A stretch of DNA of 5,265 bases, taken from positions 1 through 5,265 of the forward strand of contig CAMNAT010000179.1 in the NCBI GenBank assembly GCA_946531785.1, written 5' to 3'. The notes below the pieces were generated by a model that was not told the origin of the DNA, did not search any database, and saw nothing but the letters and a program-made list of their open reading frames with translations. This DNA comes from an uncultured Oscillospiraceae bacterium (lineage in GTDB: Bacteria > Bacillota > Clostridia > UBA1381). Of this stretch, positions 4,753 through 5,265 are shown piece by piece (position 1 is the stretch's first letter; the number at the start of each line of letters is the position of its first letter). Made by a program: the position numbers and the translations under genes.

Positions 4753-5124
4753 ATGAAGCTAATGGAATCAGGAGAAATGTATCTTGAAACGATACTTATC
4801 CTCCAGAAGAAATACGGATATGTCCGCTCTATCGACATTGCGCATGAAATGAATTTTTCAAAGCCCAGCGTATCGCGCGCCATTTCGGTATTGAGCGACG
4901 ACGGATATGTGGATCACGACCCGCACGGCATGATAATTCTTACAGACAAGGGACGCGAGATAGCGGAAAAGATATATGACCGGCATATGCTGCTGACAAA
5001 ATACCTCGTCTGGATCGGCGTGAGCGAGGATACTGCCGAAGCGGATGCCTGCCGCATCGAGCATATCATAAGCGACGAGACCTTCAACAAGCTGAAGGAT
5101 CAGCTGCCGGGATCGTTTAAATAA
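4753..5124 (+). CDS. DtxR-family metal-dependent transcriptional repressor, short form
   Basis: This 123-residue protein is a cytoplasmic metal-sensing DNA-binding regulator. Residues ~1-65 are a winged helix: ESGEMYLETILIL, then SIDIAHEMNFSKPSVSRAIS as the helix-turn-helix, then a wing (DPHGMIILTDKGREIAEK). Residues ~66-115 are the metal-binding and dimerisation helices, with RHMLL and ADACRIEHIISDE. Aligned by eye to DtxR, M9, C100, E103 and H104 match its primary site (Met10, Cys102, Glu105, His106), and H78 matches His79. B. subtilis MntR has Asp8 and Glu99 at the Met and Cys places, so the residues favour iron-type sensing. Ancillary ligands Glu83 and His98 of DtxR appear as T82 and E96. 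The C-terminal SH3-like domain of DtxR is absent, as in MntR and many clostridial members. The ATG at 4753 has AAAGGA 8 nt upstream. It is monocistronic, closed by the terminator at 5141-5166, and no transport gene lies beside it in this window. Confidence 0.9.
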   Translation: MKLMESGEMYLETILILQKKYGYVRSIDIAHEMNFSKPSVSRAISVLSDDGYVDHDPHGMIILTDKGREIAEKIYDRHMLLTKYLVWIGVSEDTAEADACRIEHIISDETFNKLKDQLPGSFK

Positions 5125-5140
5125 AAATTTATACATAAAG

Positions 5141-5166
5141 AGGCACCGCAGTGAGGTGCCTTTTTC
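5141..5166 (+). terminator. Intrinsic terminator after the DtxR-like gene
   Basis: AGGCACC (5141-5147) and GGTGCCT (5155-5161) form a perfect 7-bp stem with a 7-nt loop, followed on the plus strand by a T-run to 5165. It lies 17 nt after the stop codon. The A-rich 5' side (AAAG at 5137-5140) can extend the stem and give some termination of the convergent minus-strand gene, though the T-run in that direction is poor. Confidence 0.9.
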
Positions 5167-5171
5167 ATGTC

Positions 5172-5265
5172 TTATGATTCATTTACCAGCTTGCCCGACA
5201 TATGCTCTATCTCAAGCTCCAGCACTGCCGTGTTCTTTGCAAACTTCTCTATCTCTCCTCTGATG
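5172..5265 (-). CDS. 3' end of an unidentified convergent gene (partial)
   Basis: On the minus strand one frame is open from the right edge to a TAA at 5172-5174, giving 30 residues that include IEKFAKNTAVLELEIEHM and end in VNES. The other two minus-strand frames have stops. The peptide is charged and amphipathic with regular hydrophobic spacing, like the last helix or coiled coil of a small protein. The terminator just beyond the stop and the convergent arrangement support a real gene end. Too little is visible to name a family. Confidence 0.5.
   Translation of the reverse strand, partial: IRGEIEKFAKNTAVLELEIEHMSGKLVNES

Noticed and set aside
1..5265. CRISPR array, tRNA, rRNA, riboswitch, insertion sequence or attachment site
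   Set aside because: No regularly spaced repeats, tRNA-like cloverleaf, rRNA stretch, transposase or flanking direct repeats were seen; leaders before the genes are too short for a riboswitch.

Overview
The window looks like chromosomal DNA from a Clostridia-type Firmicute, probably an anaerobic gut relative of the Oscillospiraceae or Lachnospiraceae. This is inferred from gene types (stalk-domain secreted protein, bacterial acyl-ACP thioesterase, short clostridial-type DtxR regulator, XRE + ImmA/IrrE pair), strong AGGAGG-like ribosome binding sites, and consensus housekeeping promoters. No taxonomic marker gene is present.

Layout. The left half is read on the minus strand. From the right it runs: an acyl-ACP thioesterase (2303-3028), overlapped at its stop codon by a secreted stalk-domain protein (768-2300), then a hicA-hicB toxin-antitoxin operon (649 down to 69) with its own promoter. 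The start of a further membrane or secreted protein lies 15 nt beyond hicB and runs off the left edge. The right half is read on the plus strand: tspO (3166-3642), an XRE repressor plus ImmA/IrrE-type protease pair (3737-4649), and a DtxR-family metal-dependent repressor (4753-5124) closed by a strong intrinsic terminator. The last ~95 nt hold the 3' end of a convergent minus-strand gene. No stretch over 300 nt lacks a gene.

How it works together. The window holds several compact regulatory modules rather than one pathway. HicA/HicB is a type II toxin-antitoxin pair. The XRE/ImmA pair has the arrangement of repressor plus derepressing protease (ImmR/ImmA, DdrO/IrrE). The DtxR-like protein carries the Met/Cys metal-site residues of iron sensors and has a long dyad over its own promoter. 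The thioesterase and stalk protein form a translationally overlapping pair whose functional connection is unknown. Four promoters (hicAB, thioesterase, XRE, dtxR-like) each have a -35, an exact 17-bp spacer and a TGn-extended -10; three carry inverted repeats suited to autoregulation.

Limits. Family assignments come from reading motifs, not from searches. I found no clearly new multi-gene system. The points most worth a second look are the promoter dyads, the divergent HicA active site, the architecture of the stalk protein and the gene trailing hicAB.
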